Assembly: GCF_009078285.1 (NCBI RefSeq)
Contig: NZ_RQSP01000011.1
Coordinates: 14,135 to 49,972 of the forward strand
Length of the DNA: 35,838 nucleotides
Origin: Bifidobacterium jacchi
Lineage (GTDB): Bacteria > Actinomycetota > Actinomycetes > Actinomycetales > Bifidobacteriaceae
Direction of reading: 5' to 3'
Part shown: in pieces, positions 10,248 through 18,563 of the stretch
Layout of the letters: each line of letters starts with the position of its first letter
Numbering within the stretch: the first letter of the stretch is position 1
Notes under the pieces: generated by a model
The model's input: only the letters and a program-made list of their open reading frames with translations
The model's database searches: none
Told to the model about the DNA's origin: nothing
Made by a program: the position numbers and the translations under genes

Positions 10248-10775
10248 GGAGTGCTCCTCGCTTCCTGCTGGGTTCCGTTCGTCTCCGCGGTGCTGCGCAC
10301 CGCAGGTCCACGGCCTAGTCTACCCGACCTTCACGCGCCTGAGCGCGAGGTGCTGAGTGGACAATGGAATCGGAGACGCGGGCAAGGAGGCTGGAATGGT
10401 GGGAGCTGCATTGTTCGGTGTCCTATCTCTAAACTGAGAGGCTGTTTTGCGGTGCAACGGCAGTCTATCTCTAAACTGAGAGGCTGTCATGAACGGATAA
10501 TTCATGGTGGTTACGCCGTTTGTGGCCAAATTGCATGGCCGGCATGCGGTCGCGTAGCCTCTCAGTTTGCAGATAGACTGCCGTAATAGGCCAAAACAGC
10601 CTCTCAGCTTTGAAATAGCATGACTGCCGGGTGGTTCATCAGCATCCATGCCTTTACAATAGACAGCCGCAGCTGAGTCGGCGCTGCGTTGTCGTTGCCG
10701 TGACATTTGCCGGCATATCGCGGCTCGGGGATACGATGGCATATTCTTGTGATCGACCACAGGCGAGGAGGACGC
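10248..10775. other. Intergenic region before the BREX operon
   Basis: This gap between divergent HAD and brxA contains the nested inverted repeat described separately. The remaining part, 10619-10775, has a possible -10 TACAAT at 10655-10660 with only a weak -35 (TGGTTC), so the brxA promoter is not settled. GAGGAGG at about 10764-10770 is the brxA ribosome site. No regulator gene of the WYL/BrxR type is present here. Confidence 0.5.
10423..10618. repeat. Nested 63-bp inverted repeat upstream of brxA
   Basis: Two arms, 10423-10485 and 10556-10618, are reverse complements with 11 mismatches in 63 by my hand alignment. Six of those fall in one eight-base patch. Each arm is itself two copies, 42 bases apart, of a unit containing CTGAGAGGCTG (sense copies at 10423 and 10465; inverted copies at 10556 and about 10596). 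The 70-base loop holds a smaller palindrome, CATGAA...TTCATG (10488-10506). No terminal target duplication or transposase is visible. It could be a MITE-like element, a cruciform, or a multi-copy operator for the BREX operon. Confidence 0.8.
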
Positions 10776-11477
10776 ATGGCGGGTTCGTATGGTGCCGAGA
10801 CCGGGCGGAACGAACGATATCGGCTGTCCTTCACGGTCGGGGGACTGCTTGCGCCGCAGGGACGCGTTCTCGCCTCGATGCTGGTGCGCGATGCCGCATT
10901 CGTCGCTGATACCGCGCCCGCCGCCGGTGCTGAGTCCGCCGCTGATCCGATGCGCGTCGAACTGGGGGAGCGCGTGCTGCGCATTCGCAGACGGGCCATC
11001 GACTCCAACGCGCTGTCCATCCGCACGCAGTCGGCGAGCGCGCGCATGGTGAGCGAGGTGCTCAAGCGCCTCAGCGCGCTGAGCGGGGAGGAGATCCGCT
11101 TTCTTGCCGACGAGGGCACCACGGCGAATGACTGCCGTGCGCTGATGTGGGTGGCGATGTGCCGCTACTATGCGCTGATCGGCCAGTTCGCCGCCGAAGT
11201 GGTTCGCGATCGCTATCTGATGGGACTGCTGTCGCTGACCCGTGAGGATTATGACCGGTTCATCCGGGCGAAGGCCATGTGGCATCCCGAATTGGAGGAG
11301 CTGACGCCGGCGACCGCGAACAAGCTGCGCGCCAACCTGTTCAAGGCCATGGTCGAGGCCGATCTGCTGGATGCGCGCGACAACACGATACTGCCCTCGC
11401 TGCTGAGCGGCACCGTGCTGAGTATGCTGGATGGCAGGCCGGATTCGATGCTGTTCTTTCCCATGCGGAACGCTTGA
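10776..11477 (+). CDS. brxA: BREX protein BrxA (DUF1819)
   Basis: This 233-residue protein opens with YRLSFTVGGLLAPQGRVLAS, the N-terminal signature of BrxA/DUF1819 proteins, a small helical DNA-binding fold. BrxA is the first gene of most type 1 BREX operons and is thought to help the complex engage DNA. The start at 10776 is favoured over an in-frame ATG at 10707, because a strong GAGGAGG lies six bases before it and the extra 23 residues are not conserved in character. A low-complexity Ala/Pro/Asp stretch sits at about residues 45-58. brxB follows after 162 bases. Confidence 0.93.
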   Translation: MAGSYGAETGRNERYRLSFTVGGLLAPQGRVLASMLVRDAAFVADTAPAAGAESAADPMRVELGERVLRIRRRAIDSNALSIRTQSASARMVSEVLKRLSALSGEEIRFLADEGTTANDCRALMWVAMCRYYALIGQFAAEVVRDRYLMGLLSLTREDYDRFIRAKAMWHPELEELTPATANKLRANLFKAMVEADLLDARDNTILPSLLSGTVLSMLDGRPDSMLFFPMRNA

Positions 11478-11639
11478 GCCGCATATTCGGAACACAGCGA
11501 GGCGAGATTGACGTGACGTCTCGGCTCGGCGATGATGCCGGCAACAGAAGCGGCAGAGGGCGGCGACGGCAATCAAAGGCAAGGAAGGGCGGCGACGACG
11601 GCGAATGGCATGGACGACTGTGAGAGGAGACGAAGGACG

Positions 11640-12455
11640 ATGAGCCTCGGCGATGACACGCATGGTGCGCAGGGGGAGGCGCGGCGACTGCCGCGGCGGC
11701 AGGACGATGCCGCGCGCGACATCGAACAGGATTTTGATCGTCTGTTCCAGTACATGCGCTCCAGATACTTCCGCAACGGCGAGCAGACCGGCGGCGAGCC
11801 GGCGAACTTCATCTACGCCTATCGTCCCGAACAGGAGCTGGAGGTGCGTCGCCGCATCCCGGTCCTCGTCAGCAGACTGCAGGGCATGGACCCGGTGGAT
11901 GCGCAGGACGCCGCGCCCGCCGTATTGGTCATCGACCTGTATGAGCTGGCGATCCGCATCATGAAGGATGACGACGTGTTCGACGAGGCCGTCGAACAGG
12001 AGCCCGACATGCACGGCGAGGAGCCCTATGCCCCGGCTGCCGGCGACCAGGCCGGAGCATACTCGGGCGAGCAGGCCGGCGAGCCGTATGCGTGGCCGGA
12101 GCTTCAGAACGACGATTTCTACCGGGCGCTCGCCGGCATGCTCGGCCCCGACAACGATGAGCTGAAGGAGCATCTGGAAGACCGCTACCGGCAGGCCGCG
12201 GAGAATCATGAGGCGGATATGGTGTTTCTGACCGGAATCGGCCAGGTGTACCCGTATATCCGCGCGCATGCGCTGCTCAACCGCGTGCAGGATGTCTTCC
12301 CGGAGCATACGCCCGTGGTGCTGTTCTTCCCGGGGGACTATGAGAAGACGGCGACGACGGTGTCGGTGATGCGTCTGTTCGGCCGTCTCGACGGCGACAA
12401 CTACTACCGTGCCTTCAGTCTCAACACCGCGATCATGGAGGGAGTCCGCGCATGA
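11640..12455 (+). CDS. brxB: BREX protein BrxB (DUF1788)
   Basis: This 271-residue protein has both conserved ends of DUF1788. Early on there is the block DFDRLFQYMRSRYF followed by FIYAYRPEQELEVRRRIP. Late there is TGIGQVYPYIRAHALLN, then VVLFFPGDYE and FGRLDGDNYYRAF. An Ala/Gly/Glu-rich insert at about residues 122-150 separates the halves. BrxB is required for type 1 BREX defence and DNA methylation; its biochemical role is not firmly known. I start it at 11640, after a purine-rich GAGAGGAG, and not at an upstream in-frame ATG whose 36 residues look non-coding. Its last four bases overlap the brxC start (ATGA), implying translational coupling. Confidence 0.93.
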   Translation: MSLGDDTHGAQGEARRLPRRQDDAARDIEQDFDRLFQYMRSRYFRNGEQTGGEPANFIYAYRPEQELEVRRRIPVLVSRLQGMDPVDAQDAAPAVLVIDLYELAIRIMKDDDVFDEAVEQEPDMHGEEPYAPAAGDQAGAYSGEQAGEPYAWPELQNDDFYRALAGMLGPDNDELKEHLEDRYRQAAENHEADMVFLTGIGQVYPYIRAHALLNRVQDVFPEHTPVVLFFPGDYEKTATTVSVMRLFGRLDGDNYYRAFSLNTAIMEGVRA

Positions 12456-15400
12456 ACGGCAGCATGAACGACAGCCTGAACAGCAGCATGAGCAATGGCA
12501 TGAACGACAGCGCATTGCAGCTGAGGGGCATCTTCGTCAAGAACATCGACGACCGGATCGACGGCGTCATCAAGGCCAGCGACGACAGCGACCTCGCCGA
12601 CGAGGTGAACGAATACGTGCTGACCAACGAGATCCAGTCCAATCTCGAACGCTTCCTCGACACGTACAACGATCCGTCCGCGGACTATACGAACGGCGTG
12701 TGGATCTCCGGCTTCTTCGGCTCCGGCAAGTCGCACCTGCTGAAGATCCTCTCGCATATTCTGGGCGACATCCCCGCCGGCATGCGGTCGAACAAAGCCG
12801 AACCGCTCACCCGCAGCCAGGTCATCGACATCATGAAGGCCAAGGCGCGGCAGGCGGGGAACCACGAGCTCGAAGGATTGCTGGAAGCCAACGGGCGCAT
12901 CCCCGCCACCTCGCTGCTGTTCAACATCGACAGCAAGGCGCAGCGCGGCAGCAGGACCGTGCTCATGGACGCGTTCATCCGCGTGTTCGACGAGGCGCGC
13001 GGCTACTACGGCGCCGACAAGTACGTGGCGAAGCTGGAACGCGACCTCGACGCCAACGGCTGCCTCGACGAATTCACGCGCCAGTTCGAACGGGTCGCCG
13101 GCAAGCCGTGGCTCAGGGGCCGCACGCAGGCCGCGTTCTCCGGCGCCAGGATCGACAAGGCGTTCGCCGCAGCCACCGGCGACGCGGTGCAGGGCATTCT
13201 GAAGGACTATCAGAAGCAGTACCATCCGACCATCGCCGACTTCGCCGACGATGTGAACGACTGGCTCGACCATCAGAGCGCCGGCCATCGGCTGATCTTC
13301 CTTGTGGACGAGGTCGGCCAGTTCGTCGGCACGGACGCGGGCCTCATGCTCAACCTGCAGACCATGACCGAGGAGCTGTTCTCCCGCACCAACGGCCGCG
13401 TCTGGGTGATCGTCACCTCCCAGGAGGACATCGACGCCGTCATCGGCGACCGCACGGTGAAGCAGGGGCTTGACTTCACGAAGATCAAGGGACGCTTCGC
13501 CGTCAGTCTCAAACTCTCCAGCGCCGACGTCGCCGAGGTCATCCAGAAACGTCTGCTCACCAAGAACGAGCGGGGAGACACAGCGGTCGAAGCGCTGTGG
13601 CGCGCGCATCGCGACGAGCTCGACGCCCTGTTCACCTTCCAGGGCGAAGGCGGCGTGCAGCAGTTCAGAAGCCTCAGATTCGGCACGCAGGAGGATTTCG
13701 ACTCCACCTACCCGTTCGTCAACTACCAGTTCGCGCTCTTCCAGGAGGCGATGCGCGGCATGAGCTATGCCGGATTCTTCGACGGCCAGCATCGCTCGGT
13801 GGGCGAACGCTCGCTGCTGGCCACGATCAGCATCGCGCTGGCGGAGCATGGAAGCGACACGATCGGCTCGCTGGTGCCGTTCAGCGCGTTGTATGACGGC
13901 ATCGCCGGCGCGATCCAGAGCTCGGTGAACCATCGCATCTACGAGGCCGAACGCGAGCTGGACCCGGACCTGTGCGCGCTCGCGCTGCCGCTGCTCAAGG
14001 CGCTGCTCATGGTCAAGCATGCCGAGGGATTCAGAGCCAACGCGCGCAACCTGCGCATTCTGGTGCTCGGCGGGTTCGGCGAGAATCTGCCGGAACTCGA
14101 ACGGCGCATCCAGACCACGCTCGACGAGCTGGAACGGCAGAACTATGTGCATCGCACCGGCGACGAATACGAGTATCTGACCAACGACGAGCAGGCCGTC
14201 GAAAGCGAGATCAAGAACCTCGACATCGACGACCGTCAGATTCGCGACCGTCTCAAAAAGATCGTCACCGATCTGATGCCGCTGCAGGTCGAATACGGTC
14301 AGGGTCGGCCAGGCGGCAGGCAGGTGTTCCACTTCGGCCTGACCATCGACGGCGTGGCCCAGGGCCGCGCCTACCCGATGACGCTGCATGTCGTCACCCC
14401 GATGGACAGCACATCGTTGGAAGCCAAGATACTGCGCTCGTCCGGCGCGCGCGAGGAGCTGCGCGTGATCCTCGGCGATGACGGGGCGAAGGTGATGCAT
14501 GACGTGGCCATGGTCGAACGCACGGAGAAATACCTTCGACTGCACTCCAATGAGCAGGGTTCCCGCAGACGGATCATCGAAAGCAAGCGCGCCGACCTGG
14601 AGGCCATGACCCGCGAACTGCGCGGCGAGGTGGCCGAGGCGCTGTGTTCGGCGGCGCTCGCCTACAACGGTTCGACGCTGGAGACGAAGGCGCATGGCGA
14701 TGCGCGCGCCGTCGTCACGGAGGCGATGCAGACGCTGATCGGCCGCCTGTACACCAATTTCAGCATGGTGGATGGCCTTGGATATCGCGAACAGGATCTG
14801 CCCGGAGTGCTCGTCGACGCCAAGTCGCCGGCCTCGATGCTGAACGGCACCGATTCGGTCAGGAACCGCCTGGATCTGCCGTCGCAGGACGTCTACGACT
14901 ATGCGGCCGGTCAGATTCGCCAGAATCTGACGCCCACCGTGCGCGAGATCGTCCAGCATTACGAGGATGCGCCCTACGGCTGGCCGCTGGGCGATACGCT
15001 CGCATGCCTATGCCACCTGTACGGCGGCGAGCGGATTCGTCTTGTCGTCGACAGCGCTCGCGTGCCGCGCACCGATGTGGTCAAATATCTGACCAATCAG
15101 CGCAAGACGGATAGCATTCGCGTGGAGATTCCGAAGCGGTACGATGCCGTCAAGCTCAGGAAGCTGCGCGAGTTCGCCAGCGAATATCTCAGCCTGACGA
15201 GCGGCCGGCTGCCCGGCGACGACGAGGACATGGCACGGGCCATCAAGGACGGGCTGTCGGACGAGGCGCACGGCATCGAGAACCTGATGGCGGCCAACGG
15301 ACGGTTCGTGTTCGTCGGCCAGCTGGCCGAGCCGCTGAAGCGTGTGAAGACCGTGGCCGGCAAACCGGAGGAGTGGATTCTGGAATCCTTCCCGTCCGAA

Positions 15401-16261
15401 GCGGGAGAGCCCAATGCGGAAGACCTGCTCGACGACAAGGAGAGCGTGATCGATCCGATCCGCAAGGTGCTCAACGGCACGCAGCGCGACGTGCTGGAGG
15501 AAGGCCTGGATTGGATTCAAGCCAATGATTCAAACTTCACGCTCGCCTCCGCCGACCTGAATCGGGAACGAGACCAGGTGAGCGCCATCGCGCGCGATCC
15601 GAGACTGTTCAGCGGCAACAGGGTCAACCTGTTCCGCACACGCCTGGCCGAACTGCAGCAGCATCTCGATGCTTTGGTGGAGAAGGAACGCGAGCGTGCA
15701 TCGGCTGCGGTCGCAACCGTGCGCGCGTCCATCAGCGGCATCGACTCCTACCGCAACGCGCGCGAGGACGCGCAACGGCAGGCCATGCGCATGCTCGACG
15801 AGGCGGAATCCAGAATCGGCAATGCGAAGTACATCGCCGACATCCGACAGGCCGCGGACATGGTGCGCGGCGACCTGTATCTGGATCTGATCAACCGGTT
15901 GGATGCCGCGAAGGCGCAGCCGGAGCAATCCGTGCGGCAGGTCGCTTCCGGGACCACGCCAGCCTCGCCAGCCTCGCCGGCGGAGTCCGCAGAACCGGCC
16001 GAGTCGCTGCCAGGCACTTCCTCGCCGGCCGAATCGGCAAGGGTTGACGACCATGAACGGCCCGTCGCTCCGGTGCCAAGGCATGCTTCTCAATCCGCTC
16101 CGGAGGCAGGCGACGCGGAACCCGCCAATCGCACGATCCGCGTCACGCCGCCGCATCCCAAGCCGGTGCTGATGACGGAGCGCGACGTGGACGACTTCCT
16201 CGACGCCTACCGACGTGAGCTCATCGCCGCCATCAAAGAAGGGAAACGCATTTTACTTTGA
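12452..16261 (+). CDS. brxC: BREX AAA+ ATPase BrxC (DUF499-like/PglY relative)
   Basis: This 1269-residue ATPase has Walker A GFFGSGKS at residues 87-94 and Walker B LIFLVDE at 281-287, the arrangement of BrxC. Length is normal (about 1200 residues). BrxC probably couples ATP use to assembly of the BREX complex on DNA. The middle and C-terminal parts are helical, and the last 120 residues include a Pro/Ala/Ser/Glu-rich linker (about 1160-1230) before a short conserved end. GAGGGAG precedes the start at 12452. The first 20 codons contain four in-frame ATGs (12452, 12464, 12488, 12500) in a repeated Met-Asn-x-Ser pattern, so the true N-terminus may vary. It is coupled to brxB. Confidence 0.95.
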   Translation: MNGSMNDSLNSSMSNGMNDSALQLRGIFVKNIDDRIDGVIKASDDSDLADEVNEYVLTNEIQSNLERFLDTYNDPSADYTNGVWISGFFGSGKSHLLKILSHILGDIPAGMRSNKAEPLTRSQVIDIMKAKARQAGNHELEGLLEANGRIPATSLLFNIDSKAQRGSRTVLMDAFIRVFDEARGYYGADKYVAKLERDLDANGCLDEFTRQFERVAGKPWLRGRTQAAFSGARIDKAFAAATGDAVQGILKDYQKQYHPTIADFADDVNDWLDHQSAGHRLIFLVDEVGQFVGTDAGLMLNLQTMTEELFSRTNGRVWVIVTSQEDIDAVIGDRTVKQGLDFTKIKGRFAVSLKLSSADVAEVIQKRLLTKNERGDTAVEALWRAHRDELDALFTFQGEGGVQQFRSLRFGTQEDFDSTYPFVNYQFALFQEAMRGMSYAGFFDGQHRSVGERSLLATISIALAEHGSDTIGSLVPFSALYDGIAGAIQSSVNHRIYEAERELDPDLCALALPLLKALLMVKHAEGFRANARNLRILVLGGFGENLPELERRIQTTLDELERQNYVHRTGDEYEYLTNDEQAVESEIKNLDIDDRQIRDRLKKIVTDLMPLQVEYGQGRPGGRQVFHFGLTIDGVAQGRAYPMTLHVVTPMDSTSLEAKILRSSGAREELRVILGDDGAKVMHDVAMVERTEKYLRLHSNEQGSRRRIIESKRADLEAMTRELRGEVAEALCSAALAYNGSTLETKAHGDARAVVTEAMQTLIGRLYTNFSMVDGLGYREQDLPGVLVDAKSPASMLNGTDSVRNRLDLPSQDVYDYAAGQIRQNLTPTVREIVQHYEDAPYGWPLGDTLACLCHLYGGERIRLVVDSARVPRTDVVKYLTNQRKTDSIRVEIPKRYDAVKLRKLREFASEYLSLTSGRLPGDDEDMARAIKDGLSDEAHGIENLMAANGRFVFVGQLAEPLKRVKTVAGKPEEWILESFPSEAGEPNAEDLLDDKESVIDPIRKVLNGTQRDVLEEGLDWIQANDSNFTLASADLNRERDQVSAIARDPRLFSGNRVNLFRTRLAELQQHLDALVEKERERASAAVATVRASISGIDSYRNAREDAQRQAMRMLDEAESRIGNAKYIADIRQAADMVRGDLYLDLINRLDAAKAQPEQSVRQVASGTTPASPASPAESAEPAESLPGTSSPAESARVDDHERPVAPVPRHASQSAPEAGDAEPANRTIRVTPPHPKPVLMTERDVDDFLDAYRRELIAAIKEGKRILL

Positions 16262-16275
16262 GCCGGTTTTCGCGC

Positions 16276-16312
16276 GGATTTAAAATGTATTTTAAATCCA
16301 GTGATATACTGG
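16276..16312 (+). promoter_or_regulatory. Palindromic control region before ATPase 1
   Basis: A perfect 10-bp stem, GGATTTAAAA (16276-16285) against TTTTAAATCC (16290-16299) with a TGTA loop, is followed by a second palindrome CCAGT-GATAT-ACTGG (16298-16312). TATACT at 16305-16310 is a possible -10 inside the second palindrome, though I see no good -35. The AT-rich DNA contrasts with the GC-rich genes on both sides. A likely reading is operator plus promoter for the ATPase-Sel1 pair; the ribosome site GAAAGGG lies at about 16340. Confidence 0.6.
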
Positions 16313-16354
16313 CGATATTGAAACACGTTTTTATTCTTCTGAAAGGGTGCGCCG

Positions 16355-17581
16355 ATGATCGACAGGCCGCAGTATCTGCGCAAACTTGACGCGTGGAAAG
16401 ACCGTGACGTGGTCAAGGTGATCACCGGCGTACGCCGATGTGGCAAATCCACGCTGATGACGCTCTGGAAGCAGCGGTTGATCGAACGGTATGGCATTGC
16501 ACCCGAAGCCGTCATCCACATCAACCTTGAGCTACTGGAGAACGAGCAATTCCTCGAATATCACAAGCTTCACGAGGAAATTCTTCGCCGATGCGCGCTC
16601 GCGGACACGGCAACGGATGGTCGCCGCTATGTGCTGATCGATGAGATTCAGAACGTGCCAGACTTTCAGAAGGCTCTTGACAGTTTGCAGGCCAGGGGCG
16701 ATCTTGACCTGTATATCACCGGCTCGAATGCCATGTTGCTTTCCGGCACGCTGGCGACCCTGATATCCGGTCGGTATGTGGAGATCTCCATGACGCCGCT
16801 CTCCTTCGCGGAGTATTGGAGCGCTCGTTCCAATGAGGGATTGACCTTGCAGCGCGCATGGTCGGAGTATCTGCACGACGGCGCGCTTCCTGCAACGGTG
16901 GGATTCCCCGGCGATGAGACCATGTTGCACGATTACCTTGACGGCATTCTCAGCACGGTGCTCTTCAAGGACGTGGCGGCGCGTCTTGGCGTATCCAACA
17001 TCGCCGCGCTGGAGACGGTGACCCGATACCTGTTCGACAACATCGGCAACCTCGTCAACCCCAAGTCCATCGCGGATGCCATGACCTCAATGGGTACGAA
17101 GATATCGCCGCCCACAGTATCCAATTATGTGGAAGGCCTTGCGGCTGCGTTCATCTTCTACCCGGTGCAGCGATTCGACATCAAAGGCAAGCGTGCGCTA
17201 CGTCAGGAACGCAAGTATTACGCCGTGGACCTCGGCATCCGCCGCATCCTATGCTCCAACAACGTACGCGACACGGGGCGTCTTCTGGAGAACGTGGTGT
17301 TTTTGGAGCTTATGCGGCGAGAAGGTGACGTATACGTCGGCCAAGGCTCGGGCGGTGAGATCGACTTCATCACCAATGGTGCCAGCGGACGCCGATACTA
17401 CCAAGTGAGTGAATCTGTTCGCGATCCGAACACGTTGGAACGTGAATTGTCATCATTGCGCGCAGTCAGGGACAATTACCCGAAGACGTTGATTACGCTT
17501 GACGACGAACGCCCGACCTCGCACGAGGGCATCGAACAAGTGTATGCATTGGATTGGCTGCTCAACGAAGAGAACACATGA
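16355..17581 (+). CDS. AAA_14/DUF4143 ATPase (first copy)
   Basis: This 408-residue protein has an N-terminal P-loop ATPase with Walker A GVRRCGKST at residues 25-33, Walker B YVLIDEIQ at 92-99 and a sensor-like ITGSNAMLLS at 121-130. A DUF4143 domain follows at about 200-370, a helical plus nuclease-like fold found C-terminal to such ATPases. The family is common in archaea and bacteria, its function is mostly unknown, and several members occur in defence islands. The start at 16355 has GAAAGGG nine bases upstream. Its stop overlaps the Sel1 gene start by four bases, so the two are translated together. A second gene of the same family sits directly before pglZ in this island. Confidence 0.88.
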   Translation: MIDRPQYLRKLDAWKDRDVVKVITGVRRCGKSTLMTLWKQRLIERYGIAPEAVIHINLELLENEQFLEYHKLHEEILRRCALADTATDGRRYVLIDEIQNVPDFQKALDSLQARGDLDLYITGSNAMLLSGTLATLISGRYVEISMTPLSFAEYWSARSNEGLTLQRAWSEYLHDGALPATVGFPGDETMLHDYLDGILSTVLFKDVAARLGVSNIAALETVTRYLFDNIGNLVNPKSIADAMTSMGTKISPPTVSNYVEGLAAAFIFYPVQRFDIKGKRALRQERKYYAVDLGIRRILCSNNVRDTGRLLENVVFLELMRREGDVYVGQGSGGEIDFITNGASGRRYYQVSESVRDPNTLERELSSLRAVRDNYPKTLITLDDERPTSHEGIEQVYALDWLLNEENT

Positions 17582-18210
17582 CCGATACAATAATGAGCGA
17601 TGACTACGACGAGACCGCAGATACTGTATTCGGCGGTGACATTTCGCTAGACATCGGCGCGGCGAACTATGACGCCGCCATGCGAGAGAACGATCCCGGA
17701 GAACGGGCGCGTTTGTTCCAACAGGCGGCACGATGGTATGAACGCAGCGCGAACATAGGCAATGCGCAGGCGGCCACGAACCTTGGTTACGTGTATTTGT
17801 ATGGTCGCATCGGCTCAGTGGATGACGCGCAGGCTTTCCATTGGTTTACTCTCGGTGCTGAGATGGATAATCCGGAAAGCTGCTACAAGCTCGGCGATCT
17901 GTATCGGTCCGGACGAGGATGCGCACGCGACCTCAAAAAGGCCGTCGAGCTGTATTGCAGGGCGGGGTATTTCGCGGGCAACGAATGTGATCCCGACATT
18001 CCGCAGGACGCCGCCGTGCTGGCCAGCATTGAGCTGCGTCTTGCCGAATGCTGCGAGCGGGGCGAAGGCGAGCACGAGAACAGGGAACTCGCCCACGAGT
18101 ATTACCGTCATGCGGTCGACCATTTCGAAGTCGCGCTGTCGGGCGGGCTTAATTGGTATGGCAAGGCGCTGGAAAGTGCCCGGGCCGGATACGCACGTAC
18201 GAATGATTGA
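17578..18210 (+). CDS. Sel1-like repeat protein
   Basis: This 210-residue soluble protein contains about three Sel1-type helical repeats. One is around residues 40-75 (ARWYERSANIGNAQAATNLG). The next spans about 80-115 (FHWFTLGAEMDNPESCYKLG) with RSGRG. A degenerate third follows at about 120-150. Such repeats form a protein-binding solenoid. I start it at 17578, where its ATG overlaps the TGA of the ATPase gene; an in-frame start 24 bases earlier would lie within the ATPase. The N-terminal 25 residues are acidic. Coupling suggests it is a partner or scaffold of the DUF4143 ATPase. The stop codon lies inside a TGAT tetranucleotide run. Confidence 0.85.
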   Translation: MTDTIMSDDYDETADTVFGGDISLDIGAANYDAAMRENDPGERARLFQQAARWYERSANIGNAQAATNLGYVYLYGRIGSVDDAQAFHWFTLGAEMDNPESCYKLGDLYRSGRGCARDLKKAVELYCRAGYFAGNECDPDIPQDAAVLASIELRLAECCERGEGEHENRELAHEYYRHAVDHFEVALSGGLNWYGKALESARAGYARTND

Positions 18211-18231
18211 TTGATTGATTGATTGATTGAT
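18204..18231 (+). repeat. TGAT tetranucleotide repeat, seven units
   Basis: Seven exact TGAT units begin just before, and include, the stop codon (18208-18210) of the Sel1 gene. Changes in unit number downstream of the stop would not alter the protein, so any effect would be on the spacing to the terminator that follows. Confidence 0.95.
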
Positions 18232-18256
18232 GTGGGGCTCAAAAGAACCCCCACAT
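18230..18256 (+). terminator. Hairpin terminator after the Sel1 gene
   Basis: ATGTGGGG (18230-18237) pairs with CCCCACAT (18249-18256) around an 11-base loop, giving an eight-pair stem followed by a short TATT stretch. It lies directly after the ATPase-Sel1 unit and would separate it from pglX. The U-tract is poor, so it may be only partly effective. Confidence 0.6.
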
Positions 18257-18350
18257 TATTCATCGTCTGCCTTTGGTTCATGTTCAAGCACAAGCAGCAT
18301 CTTGCTGTTGACAGTCGGGAGGGGCTGCGAGAGGAAATTGGCGGTGAGGT

Positions 18351-18379
18351 TTGACTGTCGGCTCATGAATCACTACAAT
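18351..18379 (+). promoter_or_regulatory. Near-consensus sigma-70-type promoter before pglX
   Basis: TTGACT (18351-18356) and TACAAT (18374-18379) are separated by exactly 17 bases, each matching the consensus at five of six positions. A start of transcription near 18386 is expected. The -35 with its flank, TTGACTGTCGG, is nearly repeated 43 bases upstream as TTGACAGTCGG (18308-18318), which could be a second -35 or half of a regulator site. Confidence 0.75.
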
Positions 18380-18385
18380 AACTGA

Positions 18386-18453
18386 TGAATTCCCCCAAAG
18401 GGCCTCTCCGGGCGGTCGCTGACCGAACCGTGATGCACTGGGGGTTCTTTTTT
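18386..18453 (+). ncRNA. Candidate small RNA or attenuated leader upstream of pglX
   Basis: About 68 bases lie between a good promoter and a terminator-like end. A CCCCC run (18392-18396) can pair with GGGGG (18440-18444). GAA (18387-18389) can pair with UUC (18445-18447), leaving a two-base bulge. An inner hairpin CGGTC-GCT-GACCG spans 18413-18425. Six Ts at 18448-18453 follow. No start codon with a ribosome site opens a useful frame inside it. I do not recognise an RNA family. It could be a free small RNA, or a terminator that limits transcription entering pglX. Confidence 0.55.
18392..18453 (+). terminator. U-tract terminator ending the candidate RNA
   Basis: The GGGGG arm at 18440-18444 is followed by TTC and then six Ts at 18448-18453, the form of a Rho-independent terminator. 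Its pairing partner is the C run at 18392-18396, across a 43-base structured interior, so the fold is longer than usual. Confidence 0.55.
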
Positions 18454-18563
18454 CCTCCGGCAGATTGAGCGTGGCCGCCGCTATGATGGTGCTTTGTATG
18501 TGGAGTCTGTAGGGCCGTGCATCGGTTCGCGATGATGAGGGCTTGACGAGGGGAGCAGAGCGG

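Noticed and set aside
10423-10487. Two repeats 42 bases apart considered as a mini-CRISPR
   Set aside because: Only two direct copies with a 19-base gap, mirrored by inverted copies; no cas genes nearby.
10320-12515. A 731-codon minus-strand frame covering brxA and brxB
   Set aside because: It runs through the inverted repeat and two recognised BREX genes, with a low-complexity Cys/Ser/Arg start.
12404-14959. An 851-codon open frame on the minus strand opposite brxC
   Set aside because: It has no recognisable motifs, is dense in Arg/His/Val, and shadows a strongly supported gene; high-GC DNA produces such frames.
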